Origin: Climacium dendroides
Taxonomy: Eukaryota > Streptophyta > Bryopsida > Hypnales > Climaciaceae
NCBI GenBank assembly: GCA_950106755.1
Contig: OX467089.1
Span: 19,449,345 to 19,513,344, forward strand
Length of the DNA: 64,000 nt
Direction: 5' to 3'
Shown here: piece by piece, positions 46,601-58,822 of the stretch
Numbering within the stretch: the first letter of the stretch is position 1
Layout: each line of letters starts with the position of its first letter
The notes under the pieces: generated by a model
Database searches by the model: none
What the model was told of the DNA's origin: nothing
The model's input: the letters and a program-made list of their open reading frames with translations, nothing else
Position numbers and translations under genes: made by a program

Positions 46601-49600
46601 CCACAGATTATTTGTGGTACATGACAACGTAAGCACTTCAAAAAATACCTCTCTAAGACAAAAATAGCTCTTCTTCAAGGTGGGCTTCAATTAAGGTCCC
46701 ACATTGACATCCACCAATTCCTCATCTCATAATAGTTGCAATAGTGATTATTTACATTATTTACTTAGCTTTGCAAGGTTGCAATTACTTAGTGACAAAT
46801 TCCACATGTATTTCCTGAACAATTTTCAAAAAATCTAGGATGAACCTCATAATCAATTTCCATTGTTTCATACTAAAAAAATCAAAGTTAACAATTCTTC
46901 CAAAGTTTGCCATATCAACTGAAATTTTCCAAAATTCCATTTCCAATGGTAGTGTGCAGGTTGTGGAAACTGATGTCTTCAATGGTTCAGCTCAGGCGAC
47001 ACTCGTCATGTCCTCTCTTCGAAATGTTGGCCACATCTTTGTGAACAATTTCTACGCAGGTAGTTTTTTCCCCAGACATCCCCATTTGACAAATAGTCTA
47101 AATACAAATTAGAGATTGAAAACTTGTTGGCAAATAGTCCAACTAAAAGTTAGACTTGTTGGCAATTTGTATTCAAATTGAAAACTTGTTGGCAATTTGC
47201 CTTCGAACTTGTATTCAAACTTGCTGGCAAATAACTTTTCAAATCTGTATACAAATTTCAATCTCAAATTTGTTGGCAATTTGTTGGCAAACTTGTTGGA
47301 AAATAGCAAAAGTTTGAACAAAAGCTTGTCAATGGGTTGAATTCATGGCAGGCACTGTGAGTGCCAACGGTGACCAGGCTTCGCAGACGATCAGCTTGCG
47401 ACTTGGTATGAACAGCATTGCCATACTCTCCATGACAATGGGTTTGCAGGTAAGCCAGACTGAAGCTTTTCCTTCCACTTGCATTCACGTACCTGAAGAA
47501 TGGAATTGTTTTGATCAAGGCTGCAAGACTGTCAATATTAGGTCAAATTTATGTTGGTTTGATCGCTATCGTACCTGGCGTCGAGTTCTAAAGAGGATGT
47601 GGGCCGTTTCTGGAGATTTTAGGGATACGGGGCATTTCTGGAGAAAGAGAAAGCCGGCATTCAGAATGGAGTTCGCTTAGAAGGCTTGCCGTCGGGTACA
47701 ATGGAGCTGGAAGAAAATACTTGGACATATCAGGTCCTTAACCCTCATATATTCACTCGTTTTCGTTTCTACAACATAACATTACTAAGCAAGTCAAGAC
47801 ACATTCTCCACAGTACATGTTTAGCATCAAAGTATTTTAAATGTTGTCCATTTTTAAAACCTTAAGCAAATGAAGGCCAACAAACGACACTTCTCTCAGC
47901 TACGGTGTTCACCAAAGACATCGCATCTGCATCACACCCGGAAATGGATCAATCTCAAGAGGGTTTTTAGGATTTAGGGTTTGGCATGTATCCCTAAATT
48001 GTGCAGCTATGTGTTCAGGTTGGACTCCAAGGAGAGAATAAACAGCTGTACAGTGTCAACGGATCATACTCAGCGGAGTGGTATCGATTATCCGAGTTCA
48101 ACGACCGCAATTTCTTCTCTTGGGTCAAGGTCTGACTTCCCCTAACAGCTACTCTTCACTGGTAGAAATTGCAGTATGGAGATTTAACTCTTTCAAGGAC
48201 CAAGGGTTCGGGGTTTTAAGATGGTCATGTTGTGCAAAGAATGATATCAATGGGATCAAAAATTCACAGCATTAGATAACATGACGTGATGTGTGTTGGT
48301 TGAAACAGATATATTTTGGAACCACAAACCCTTGATTCAATAAGCACAGATAATTTGGGACCCGGATTAGCATTCAATGAGTTCTCTGGTTTTGTTTGCA
48401 CTCAATGATAGGTTACTGTTTTTCACCAAAAAAGAAATAAAATTAAGCACAGTTCGTTTACCTGTCCCAAACTAGGAGTTAAAGTTACCAATTGAAAATG
48501 AACGGAGAATTTATTGCAAGTTACTCGTCTGGTAGTGCCCACCAATGCGCTGACACAATATTGGACAGTCCTAGAATGCAGTTCACTGGAGTTGCTTACA
48601 GACTTGTTTGTGCAGGCAAATTGAATATTTGTTCCATACTGACTTCTCGACTGCAGCAATGAACTGAAGTGAAATGAACTGAAATGAATGGTGATCTTGT
48701 GCGCAGACAAGCTTTGATACTCCGACTGGAAATGGCTCTGTGGCTCTGGACCTCAGCAGCATGGGCAAGGGCCAGGCGTGGGTCAATGGACGCAGCCTGG
48801 GTCGATACTGGCCCTCCTTTGTTGCACAGAAAGATGGCTGCCCTGCCCAATGTGACTACCGAGGGTCATTCAGTCAAACCAAGTGTTTTACCAAGTGTGG
48901 CCTGCCGTCACAGCATTGGTAACTATTCCTCACTTAACCCTCGGGCCAGCTTTTCAGTGTATTTTCAAAACTCGTCACGTTTAACGAGTAATAACGCCTC
49001 CTCCTGTTCTGAATATATACTCCAGCTTCCTCCTAATGTGCGTCAACTTGTCTTCAAACTCGTCTCAACATATCTCAAAGCTTGTCGCAAAAGTTCGTCC
49101 CAAATTTTTTCTCAAACATGTCTCGAAACGTTTCTCAAACTTGTCTCTGAATCAAAACAAAAGCTTAAAACATTGATACACTTTTAATTAATAATTAGCA
49201 ATGTCCAAAAACCTGGCTAGTTTGCTCTCATAACTACGACTACAAAAGAAAGGTATACTCAGGGATTGAAAGCACATTTAAGCATCAAGATTTCTTCACT
49301 GTTTCAATGAAATTAAGTTACACTTTTAAATTCTTCTTTTTCAAGCGCTACAAGGGTTTCCTGAATTAAACTGAATCAATAACCCTCCTAAACCTGCATT
49401 ACACGTCCATAACAAGTAGTGAGTTCCATACACAGCCCAGAGGCTCCCACTGTGTATAATTTATTTTCGCTACTGCTTTGTGCAGGTACCATGTTCCCCG
49501 GGAGTGGTTGCTTCCAGAACCCAATTTGCTCGTGCTGTTCGAGGAACAAGGCGGAAACCCCGAGGCCATCACCATTGCCACTCGCATGCCGCAGCAAGTG

Positions 49601-50858
49601 TGCTCCCACATTTCTGAGTCCCATCCTCTTCCACTCTCGGTCACATCTTGGGCGAGACGAGGCAGCCTGACGTCCACGACACCAAGAGCTCCACTGCTAC
49701 TGGAATGTGCTGATGGACAACGTATTTCTGGGATCAGCTTCGCCAGTTACGGGACTCCGACTGGAGATTGTGAACAGTTCGTGCTGAGTTCTTGTCATGC
49801 TAATACTTCTGCTGATGTTTTGAGCAAGGTTAGTACTATAAACCTGATCATCCAACTCCCAAAACTAGCCGCTTACGCGATTGAGCATAATTCTCATTGT
49901 CAAGAGTCACCTAATTTTATTTTGGGTCTTGCCAGCATTTGGAAGACGATTCCAATGCATTTTAGCACGTAGTGTTTGGATATGCTATCAATAAGTTGTG
50001 AATTTTGAAAGTCTTGACCTCCTGATTTTCTGAGCAAGGTGAGTACTACAAACCAGATCAGATCATCAACTCCTAAAACTTACTGTTCATGGAATTGAGC
50101 AACGTTGGTATTATTAGTATCACCTAATTTATTTTAATGATCTTGTTAGCATTTGAAAGATGATTGCAACGCATTTTAGCTCTTATTATTTGGGTGTAGT
50201 ATCAAGGAGTTGTAAATTTGAAAGTTTGACCTACAGGTGTAAGAATAACCCTAGGCTTGCTTTTTGGGTGGTGTGCATCCTCGTAATCAATATCCACATT
50301 GCTTTACAGCAACATACTTTGGGTCAAGGTCACTATAAACTGTTGCTACCTTAAATCTTTTGATTCAAGATAAATGGTTTAGTTATTGAATCAATTTGAA
50401 ATCAATAATTGAAGACTTCTAAACACACTGGAAGAAGATGAAGGATGCGGATGACAACTTGCACCTCCGTAGTTTGTAGAAAAGAGTGGTAACAGAATTC
50501 TTATAAAATGATTCAATGTGATGGTTTCACCATTTGCTCTCTTTTTCCTACAAATATTCCTGTTACAATAAAGAACATTAGAAATTAATTCTAGTAAGGT
50601 CCTTTGTATCGCTACACTGAATGAGATGTCAACGGTAAGCTTACATTAAATTCAGTCATGTCGTCAGAAATAAATTCCTACTATGGAAAACAGCTGGTTA
50701 CTATTTCTCACCAATGAAATAACAAGTATTTTGTGTGGTTATTACAGGCTTGCGTTGGACGGCAAAAGTGTGCGGTACCTGTTGTTAGCAGTATTTTTGG
50801 AGACGATCCTTGTCCAGGACAGTTGAAGAGCCTCGCAGCAACAGCCGCATGTGCTTAG
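40643..50858 (+). CDS. Beta-galactosidase, GH35, with C-terminal lectin domain (BGAL)
   Basis: Secreted enzyme removing terminal beta-galactose from wall polysaccharides. Nineteen exons: 40643-40825, 41000-41095, 41379-41491, 41909-41975, 42472-42564, 43096-43239, 43453-43541, 43869-43974, 44740-44949, 45542-45566, 45741-45877, 46459-46628, 46953-47059, 47352-47449, 47623-47733, 48019-48129, 48707-48918, 49486-49828, 50748-50858. All joins keep frame, giving 841 aa. A hydrophobic N-terminus ([10 protein letters not shown]) gives a signal peptide. [14 protein letters not shown] carries acid/base E188 and MWTENWSGW carries nucleophile E257. YHGGTNF and [12 protein letters not shown] follow. A second sugar-binding region ([18 protein letters not shown]) precedes a Cys-rich SUEL-type lectin domain (about 761-838). 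The upstream TTG-started frame is ignored; the first ATG is 40643. Intron 5 begins with GC. Exon 10 is only 25 nt. The exon 13 acceptor (at 46952) is the least certain. Confidence 0.97.
41675..41820 (+). repeat. 31-bp minisatellite in BGAL intron 3
   Basis: Five copies of 'caaaacattgatttccgttt' plus 'cttgaaagttt' start at 41675, 41706, 41736, 41767 and 41798. They are nearly identical, with single-base indels between units. The array lies within intron 41492-41908. Confidence 0.95.
42565..43095 (+). other. GC-AG intron 5 of BGAL
   Basis: The exon ends '...ctgcag' (GGPIILLQ) and is followed by GCATGG rather than GT. The acceptor 'gtgtgcag' at 43095 opens IENEYG. No GT donor near the junction keeps the invariant [14 protein letters not shown] reading. 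GC-AG introns are a known minor class spliced by the major spliceosome. Confidence 0.85.
44004..44089 (+). mobile_element. Stowaway-like MITE in BGAL intron 8
   Basis: An 86-bp element with ends 'ctctctatgtctcaaaataa' and 'ttattttgagatagagggag', inverted repeats of 20 bp with few mismatches. It is flanked by TA on each side (44002-44003, 44090-44091). The ends resemble the CTCCCTCCGTCYCAWAAT consensus of plant Stowaway elements, non-autonomous Tc1/mariner relatives. It is unusually short. Confidence 0.9.
47100..47320 (+). repeat. Degenerate short repeats in BGAL intron 13
   Basis: Variants of 'aaacttgttggcaaattgt' recur about eight times between the exons ending 47059 and starting 47352. They form an irregular, old array with no coding content. 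Confidence 0.7.
49820..50240 (+). repeat. ~210-bp tandem duplication copying a splice donor
   Basis: 'tgagcaaggttagtact' at the end of exon 18 recurs as 'tgagcaaggtgagtact' at about 50031. It is followed in both copies by 'aaacc-gatca', 'caactcc-aaaact', 'gattgagca' or 'aattgagca', 'tcacctaat', 'gcattttagc' and 'gaaagt-ttgacct'. The second copy is intronic and carries a donor closer to consensus (GTGAGT) than the used one (GTTAGT). Confidence 0.82.
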
Positions 50859-51400
50859 TATTTGGTACTCGTTACATGTCAATAGCTGCAATAGATAGTC
50901 ATTAAGATAGGTTTAAATTGTGAGCTTCATGTTCCATGAGAGCTATCCTTCATTTTCAGTGGAACATTAATTTTTAAACAATGTCATATATCTAAAAGAT
51001 CCGTGTTGGAAGAAATTCATTTATTCGAAAATATTGTTATGTCAGTCAGAAACGCCGGAATCAAATTGATGAGTGCTCCTAATAGCAGCGTAATTTAAAG
51101 AAGCTTGACTGATACATTTTGCAAATCAAATGAAAATTCTCCTGTGTCTGACTCCACATGTGCATGATTGCTTACACGATGCGTAAGAAATCAATAGAAA
51201 GCAGTTTTGCTGAGCCAGGACTCATATTTTACGATTATGCTAAGAATCAAATGGAAAACGTGACCAAGTTCTTGTTCACGATCTTCTGGAAATGACAATG
51301 TGCCATATTGCTCGAAGATTCTATCCTTGTGTAATGACTGTTTAAATTGAACCAGCACAAGCCAGAATGAACACGGTTTCAGTACTTTTCTACCTGCCTG
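50859..51400. other. Convergent 3' spacer between BGAL and OGG1
   Basis: Only about 540 bp separate the two stop codons, which face each other. The 3' UTRs of the two genes therefore probably lie close together or overlap. No other feature is seen. Confidence 0.6.
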
Positions 51401-54400
51401 CTATTTTGGTGTCTTTGCACTTGGCTTTTTCTGAACTCGTAGATGTAATGGAAGGAGGCTCTGCTGAGAGGAGAGCTCTGCAATGAAAAGCACTGTGTGG
51501 GCCCAACCAGCATAGCTTCCAAACCTCTCAACAAAGGCATCAGCGACTTCACGATGCAGCTTAACGGTAAGTTTCCGCCCTTCCAGCTCGGGCAAGAGAT
51601 ATCGTACTGCAATCTGCAAGAAAAATGAGAATCGTGAACAGTAAAATTGGTAGAAATAGTGGAGGATACTAAAACCAGACTCCTACACTGACCCCGGTTA
51701 CCAAGAGCAATTAATTTCTTCAGACACAAGGTTGACCTTCAATTTGCAAGTTGGGTGCAAGCACGACTGGACTAAAAGTCGATGGCCACTCAACTTTGAA
51801 TGGAAATGGAGTTTCAACTGTCTCAGGGGTCTACAACCTCCCCACTTTCAAATTCTTAAAGAAATTCTGACATAACGATACAATTTTGATTTAGCTGTTG
51901 TCCGCAAAACTCTCTCTCCAGAGCCCTATAGTGATCTCCAAAATCACAAACCTACATATGTTAGACGCTTTACTGATGCAAATAGTATCCTCCACCTTAT
52001 AAAGTGACAATTCAAACATACCTGCCACACATGAGTGTCAACCGGAATGGCATGATGCTGGTCTAGAGAGAAGAGTGCAATGCAGGCCGCCACTTTAGGA
52101 CCAATCCCTGGTAGTGTACATAAAGACGTGACTGCCTCATCAAGCGGCTGCCCCCGCAAAGCCAATAACCATTGCTCTCCTCCCTCCTCCCTCTGACGGA
52201 GCATTTCTGCCGCTCCTACAATATACTTCGCCCTGAAAAAAACAAAAGCTAGTTAGAGGTGGTGAGTTGAGCATTTCAAAAAGTTACTGACCGTTGAAGC
52301 CTTTGGAAGATGAGCCTGCAATGTGAAGGCACCCGAAGAATGCCAAAAGCCTTTGGACCCTAACCAGCATTCTTGAAAAATATCCCTTTATCATCAATTA
52401 AAGCTCATTCTTGGTAATGTACATAAAGTTCTTATGATTTATCATACTACAAATAAGATTTGGCATTTCAGTGTGGCATTAAAAAGCTAAAATCAACCTT
52501 GCAAATAGTCTTACCAATATGCAGATTTTAACCAATCAAGTATTCTATTCAAAGATACTTCGAATTGTCTCTTACAGGATGTTATATTAGTATTCTTAAG
52601 GTATATTTGCACTTGGTGTTGGAAGTGGTGCAAGAAAAAGTTTTAGGGATAAATACATTTGGACTAGATTCACTTTACGAACACCATTATTAACATCAAG
52701 TGTAAACGTACCTTTAGCTCAATGGTAGAATTTGAGAAGGATTTATTGTAGAAAACATTTTTCACCAACTTAGGCCACCCGTACATGATCAACTTGCTAA
52801 CACTAATTGTCTTTGATTTTTTATCAAAACCAAATGCCATTTACTTTCAAGGTTTATGTAGTTTCATATCCAATGCACTTTGTGGCTTTAAATCGTTCAT
52901 CAAGACGATTTTCCAACTTTCTCAAAGTGTACAAAAATTCATGGCAAGAAACGGCAAACGAAGGGAGACAATTTAAAGCAGTAAGCTTACCGGTATCCAA
53001 AACCGTGTTCTCGAAGTCGTGCTTCAGAAAGAGGAGAGAGCTCATCCAGCGACGGAAATTGATGGAAGCGAATTCCATTAACTGATCCCAAGAACATCCC
53101 TTGACTCGAAAGATAATCAACCATCGTTGTGATGCGTTGTATGTGATTATTAGAGGAGCATATGAACTGAAACACACATTCTAGAGGTGGTTGTCGTAGC
53201 AACCGAGCCCCAGCAATGAAGGGAGCCACTGCCGCAAACCGAGCATCAACAGCAGCAAATTTTGCATAAAGCTCTACCAGACTTGTGTCCAGGTTTAAAT
53301 ACTCCCGAATTTCTTTTTCAACGTCGCTCACTGAAGCATTCACTGAGGACGAATGATGCAAAAACTCCACCTCGTCAGATACCTGACAAAAAGAACTTAC
53401 CATTAATTTTTCAGGCAATTTTCAAGACAATAACCCCTAAAAGACGAAGGATTCATGGTTTGAAGATGGCCAATTTGATCACATTGTCAAGAATGTAATC
53501 AAGATTGGCCCAAGTTTTATATCACCGGAATCAGTAAAGAACATTGCATGTGTTGGACAAACCTACGTAAAATAGGACCAAAGAAACTCTTCAACCTCTT
53601 CAACCATGACGTTCAATATGGCTTCTTCGTCCTATAGGGGGTTCATAGTGTACTTCGAAATTTTCAGCTTTATACTCAATACCATGTGTACCTGACGGAG
53701 GGAAACCAGGTGCGCGCCCACCACTCCCGTGTACTGGAACAACCCTGTCTTTCTCCACGCAAAACACTGCCCTGTAGGAAGGGTGAGATCCAAACAAAGC
53801 TCCGCTCGCCCCACTCCAAGACTGCACCACCTGCAGTCTTCAACCTCTTCTTGCTTTCTCAAATTTTTGCAATCTCCAGCTAAACCTTCGGTAAAGTAAG
53901 TAAACCTAAATTAGAGACACCATCCGAAAGATATAGATTAAGTTCTAAAGGGACACAATAGATTTCAAAAGTTTTCTAAAGTAACCAATGGAAGTTGAAG
54001 AATTCTTTGAAACAACCGGCAGGAATTGAAATGCTTGCCCAATTTCAATGATGTCTAATTAAGGGCAAGTCAAGTGTCAGCATTAGGTTCTCATGCTTCA
54101 ACTTTGAAAACACGTTGAAAATTATTGGAGTACCGAAACAATACAAGCTGACTTATGTTTGTGATTCTCTTCCATTGATAAACAAAAATCGCCCATACCC
54201 TCAGTCCAATAGTGGAAGCAGCCTTTAGGATTGGTTACCTTACCTTTAGTTGACACTATCAGCTTCTCAGCGACTTCAACTTCACTCTTTACAACAACTG
54301 GCTTGGATTTCAAGGTTTCAAAATCTCCACGGGAAGAGAAGAGCTTCTTGGAGGCGGGCGATTTGACACTGGAGAGCCCAGGGTCTTCTTCATAAGACTC

Positions 54401-54541
54401 CAATACTCGACGTTTTCGACGTTGACTCCGGCGTGGCAGAGAGGTGGACGTCTTCATCGACACCCCGCATACTTGCTGAACATTGCCACCACCTCCAGGA
54501 GACGGGGCCGAAGCCGCAATTGGAGACGCAACTCGTAACAT
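51401..54541 (-). CDS. OGG1: 8-oxoguanine DNA glycosylase/AP lyase (OGG1)
   Basis: Base-excision repair enzyme removing 8-oxoguanine paired with C. Exons in transcript order: 54541-54244, 53879-53692, 53382-52991, 52232-52022, 51613-51401. All are GT-AG and in frame, giving 433 aa. The N-terminal OGG domain starts near 'LGVGRAELCLDLTLPTGQCF' and 'VGAHLVSLRQ'. Then come 'ARLLRQPPLECVFQFICSSN', 'FHQFPSLDEL' and 'HGFGYRAKYIV'. The helix-hairpin-helix (LPGIGPKVAACIAL) holds catalytic K339, and PVDTHVW holds D358, spaced 19 residues as in human K249/D268. The 5' end exceeds plant and animal homologues: about 100 residues precede the domain. They contain a possible transit-like start (M1), a second Met (M29), and a basic cluster RRSQRRKRR (37-45) that could direct nuclear import. 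The promoter and most of the leader match the DapB upstream region in inverse orientation. Confidence 0.96.
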
Positions 54542-54568
54542 TGAAACACTGCAAGCTCTAATAATTCG

Positions 54569-55100
54569 AAACCCTAAAAACACTCTCAAAGCCAGACTTG
54601 TAGAAAACTCAGCGTCGGGATCTCAAAATACAACTTCCGGAATCCAAATCCAAGCATTGATCCTCACACAATCCAACCATAATCCAACGGCATCTCGACA
54701 ACGGAAAAAACTAAATTTCAAAACTGGGCAAAAATGAGCGCATCCTCAGCTCAAACAACTGCGGGATAGAAAATTCGAACTGCGGCTGCAAGCATCTGCT
54801 ATCTTGGCTGCCTAAAAAGAAGCGGTTATCGCCGACCTATGCCGTCACAGAATTCAGTAGTTCTAAACCCTAAAAAATACACGCTCAAAGACAGATTTGC
54901 TGCACACTTGGTTCAAATGCCAATGCCAATTCCGGAATCTAAAGCCATGCATTGCTGGGTTAAGCCATCACGCCATCCAACTATTCTCCAACAGCATTCC
55001 GAGAATCCTAAATTTCAAATATGGACATAAAATTGGAGAACTTGCCAACTCAACCCAAGAATCAAATTTGACAAGGATGAGATGGAAGTGGAGGATCAGC
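54569..55100 (-). promoter_or_regulatory. OGG1 promoter/leader, duplicated from the DapB promoter (or vice versa)
   Basis: Read on the minus strand this is close to 23280-23794: 'gattccggaagttgtatttt', 'gagatcccgacgctgagttt' and 'tctacaagtctggctttgag' occur unchanged on both sides. Homology ends within the 'agggttt' telo-box, 25-30 bp before the OGG1 ATG. OGG1 thus shares promoter and nearly all leader with DapB, but not the last ~265 bp of the DapB leader. Confidence 0.8.
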
Positions 55101-56936
55101 TTCTGTAATATCACATCCTCAGTGCTCTCCCCGAACCTGAAATGCCGAACCTATTCCCATGGAATCAAGTTTCATGTTCACACTCAATTTTTCTCTCTTA
55201 ACTTACACCCTGGGCTTCTGGATGATGTCAGATGCAAAATTCTGGATGAAGAACTGTCATTTTTCATCCAATTTTTTCCTAGAGAGTTCTTTGAATAGAT
55301 ATGTAGTGGATGGTGATGGAAATCACCCCATTGAGGTATTGCTGACCTCTCTACAAAAGAATATGCTAAAAAAAATGGATGACAACTAAAGATGCTCTTT
55401 TAGTGTATTTTGACATCTTGTACATCCTTGCTTTTGATTGAATTTTTAAACATTAAAATTACCTTTCTTAAATTTGAAGTTAACGAATTTTAGTTTTCAA
55501 TTTGAAATTATGTTAAATACTTAAAATTCAATATTTCATTGAGGTTTAAACTTTGAACCTATAACCAAGGCTTAAACTTTGAGCCTATAACCTATTCTTC
55601 AAAAATAGAATGACACAAAGTAATAGTTTGTTCTAAACTATAATATATAGCAAAGGTGAAATTTTAAAATTTTATAAAAGCATTTTTCTATTTTATACAG
55701 ATTTTTTAAACCTATTTTTCAATTTTTTTATTAAATTTTTATAATTATTAGAAAACATAAAAATCGTACTATTTCATCTTTAAGAAATAAAATAAAAATA
55801 TTTTTTCTTAAATTCAGTGAAAAATTATAATATACAAAGCATAAAATATTGAGGTACAATATATGGTCTCAAGGTGCATCATTTAGGGATGAATGCAAAA
55901 TGAAATGAGACCTCCTTTAGGCAAGAAGCTCATTGTGAATTGTTTGGTCACTGTGCATAGTTCTATTTATTAGATTCACAATTTTTTTGGGCAAAGAACT
56001 TAAAAATAAGGAAAATTTCAATCCATTTACTTTAGAATAATAAGAAATATATCATAGGAGATCAAAGCAAAATCTCATAGCTTTCCCATTGCAAACCTTA
56101 GGAGAGACATTTTATGACTACCTAGAAAGCAAAATTCTTCGTATCTTTTTCCTTATTCATGAGAATGGTATGAATAAAAGTTTTTCTTATAAATATAGAT
56201 TCTATTCTACAACAAAATGTCTTTTTATTTTTAAGAAACTCATTTTTTAACAACCAAAGTTTTGGAAGGAACTTTTTAAATGATATGAATCTCTAACCCC
56301 AAACTTTTTTTTTTGACAAATTGGCTTATTGAAAAGCTAAAGATATCCCCATTCTACATAAATTTTCTAAAAAGCCTTCATGGAGTTTGTTTAGAATTTC
56401 AAAAAAAGAGTTTGGTAATTGAAAGACTTTAGAGGTCAAGGAACTACATAATTTTCTATAGAAGCCAAGATGCTAAATCCTTAATCCTTCAAGGTTCCAA
56501 CAACTTTTTGATAATGGAGGTTTTTAATGAGTCATCCCACTATTATTTCTTTTGGAACAAGGATGTAATTTTTTTTTAAAATTTTAACTATAAAAATTAA
56601 AATAAAGACAAATTTGTCTAGTATGCATGGAATTAATTGTGGAAAATTTTGAACATTGGATTTTTAGATAATAAAAATTTTGGATGATTAACTTTATAGG
56701 CCAAAATATAGCTTGGGGGGAAGAAAATTTAGATGAATAATGTTTTTTTACCCTCCCCCAAATTAATTGGAATCTAAGGCAAATGTAATATTTTTAATTG
56801 ATAAAATTGATAAATAAAAAATTATCTCAAATTTTTGCACATTTTCAAATAGAAGGAATAGTAAGCCAAAACTGACCAAATTGGTTCGTACAAAATTAAA
56901 AAAAATTATATGCATATATATTCATAGTTGTCATAC

Positions 56937-57071
56937 TGGACGAGTTACTATTCATTTTTCGTCCTCTAGGACGAGTTAGTATTCATCAAATATACTTGAA
57001 AGGTACATTTGATGAATAGTAACTTGTCCTACAGGACAAGAAATGAATAGTAACTTGTCCAGTATGACAAC
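56937..57071. mobile_element. 135-bp snap-back hairpin element
   Basis: 'gttgtcatactggacgagtt' at the left is mirrored by 'aacttgtccagtatgacaac' at the right. The complementarity continues inward through 'actattcat' and 'atgaatagt' to a short centre, so nearly the whole element folds on itself. Each arm contains a smaller palindrome ('cgtcctctaggacg', 'ttgtcctacaggacaa'). It is absent from the matching place in arm A, which supports a foldback MITE insertion. Confidence 0.85.
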
Positions 57072-58083
57072 CATGTATATATTTGAAATTTAATAATTGA
57101 TATTATTAAAAGATTGTTTGGAACATCTTCAAGAAATTTGGAATCATTCTAATTATTTTGTGTTCTTAATCACACTAGATTGAACTTTTATTTTTAAAAT
57201 TGCTAAAAAAAAATTTGAAAAAAATTCTCCAACTCCAATTTATTTGTATAGAATTAAAACTAGAAATGTCCAAGAAAATATTTTTTTCCATCCCTACTAT
57301 ATTTTTTATTGGAAAAACATTATATTGCTTCCTTTTTCTATTAGACTACCTTTTAAATAAAATTTTAGATACTTCACATTCAAACTTTGAAAATTGGAAA
57401 AATGTAGCAATTATGTAAACTTGTTACTCTACAGAATCCTATCTTATAAAATATTGATTGAGATTTGTTTCATCCTACAAAGAAATTGCCATTGAAAATT
57501 TGAAGAGGAAACATTGTGTTCTCATAGTCCTTGAAGGGTTAAGTCACAAAAGATATCTTATGAATATATTAGGCAATTCCAACTTCTTTGTTCTTGATCT
57601 AAGTCTTAGCGATTAAAATAATTTAAAAAAAATTTGAGCCTAACTAATGAAATGAAGTTTACAAATGTTAATTTCTATGCAAAATTAAATTTTTGAAAAA
57701 TTCCTAAAATTGAATAGTTTATTGCCATTTGAACTTTAGGTCATTAATCACATTTGCACAATTTTTAATTATAGGATACTTACAATATAACCAAAAAAAT
57801 TACCATGACATTTTGCACCAAAATATATATTCATAGTGAAATTTTCAGATTTTTTAAGTTTATTTTGTACCACCTATGAATTTTCTTCACTTTTTTCATC
57901 AAAAATTCACCACATATATATTATTTTAGATTATGGAGAACTTCATTTTATTGGCTTTACCTTCTATAATATCTATAGGTTCATTGAGTTAAATACAAAT
58001 GGAATCATTATATTAGCCTAACTTAAATCATACTACTAAAATCATAAGTCCCTTTGTAATATCACAAATGCTACCATTAATAC

Positions 58084-58822
58084 TAGGGGCTCGTGCTTGC
58101 TATGCTACGCATTCAATGTATCACATATTAGTAAAAGTTTGATATATTTGAATAGAATGCATGATAATGATTTCAATAAGTCTTTAAAATAATTATTTTA
58201 AATATTTTATAGAAATATTTTCAATCATGCATACATAGAAATCGTATTTTCATTCAATGTGATATTACAAAAATAGAGTAGCAGTTTGCAATCACTTCTG
58301 TAATATCACATTTACAAAGGATGATATTATAGAAATAATATAGTTGTTGCAATTAAGGTGATATAAAGAGGATCCATAGGATGATATTATAGAGGTAGCA
58401 AATCCATTGCTTCTCTTGGCTTTACACTTCTTTGCACTTCTATGATTTTGTGCTTTTGTGAGCTTTTAGCTTTCATGATTTCAATTTTCTATTGCTACTA
58501 TCAAATGATTTTGAGAAATTTATTCAATTGAAGCGATTTTGGATTCCACAACAATTAAGTTGTTCACAAAGTTTTTGAGATTTATATGTTTTTCTTTTCA
58601 ATTCTTCAATTTGGATTGCCATTTTTTGTAACAATGGAGTCAAATTTCTAATGTATTTTAATGTATGTATATCTTTTATAGTATTTACCATTGCATATGT
58701 TTCATTCATCATTCAATAAATTTCTATTGTACATTTCAATATATGCTTACTTATAAAAAAATTCTTATAAAATTCTAATGATGAATGCGTAGCATAGCAA
58801 GCGCCAAACGCTAGTTGCTACT
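58084..58822. mobile_element. ~0.74-kb TIR element inserted in arm B
   Basis: The ends carry 'gcttgctatgctacgcattc' and its inverse 'gaatgcgtagcatagcaagc', exactly complementary over 20 bp and less so further out. 'ctag' lies just outside each end and may be the target duplication. The interior has several 'gatgatattatagaa' and 'tgtaatatcac' copies and no protein frame of note. Arm A lacks the segment. The superfamily is not assigned. Confidence 0.8.

Noticed and set aside
53600..53692. Continuation of OGG1 exon 2 past LVSLRQ
   Set aside because: Family alignment breaks exactly at a GT donor, and the next exon (VSDEVEFLHH...) resumes the expected domain.
54897..55298. 133-codon frame in arm B
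   Set aside because: It has a non-ATG start, and the homologous stretch in arm A (about 23.07-23.47 kb) shows no comparable frame, so it is not conserved between the arms.
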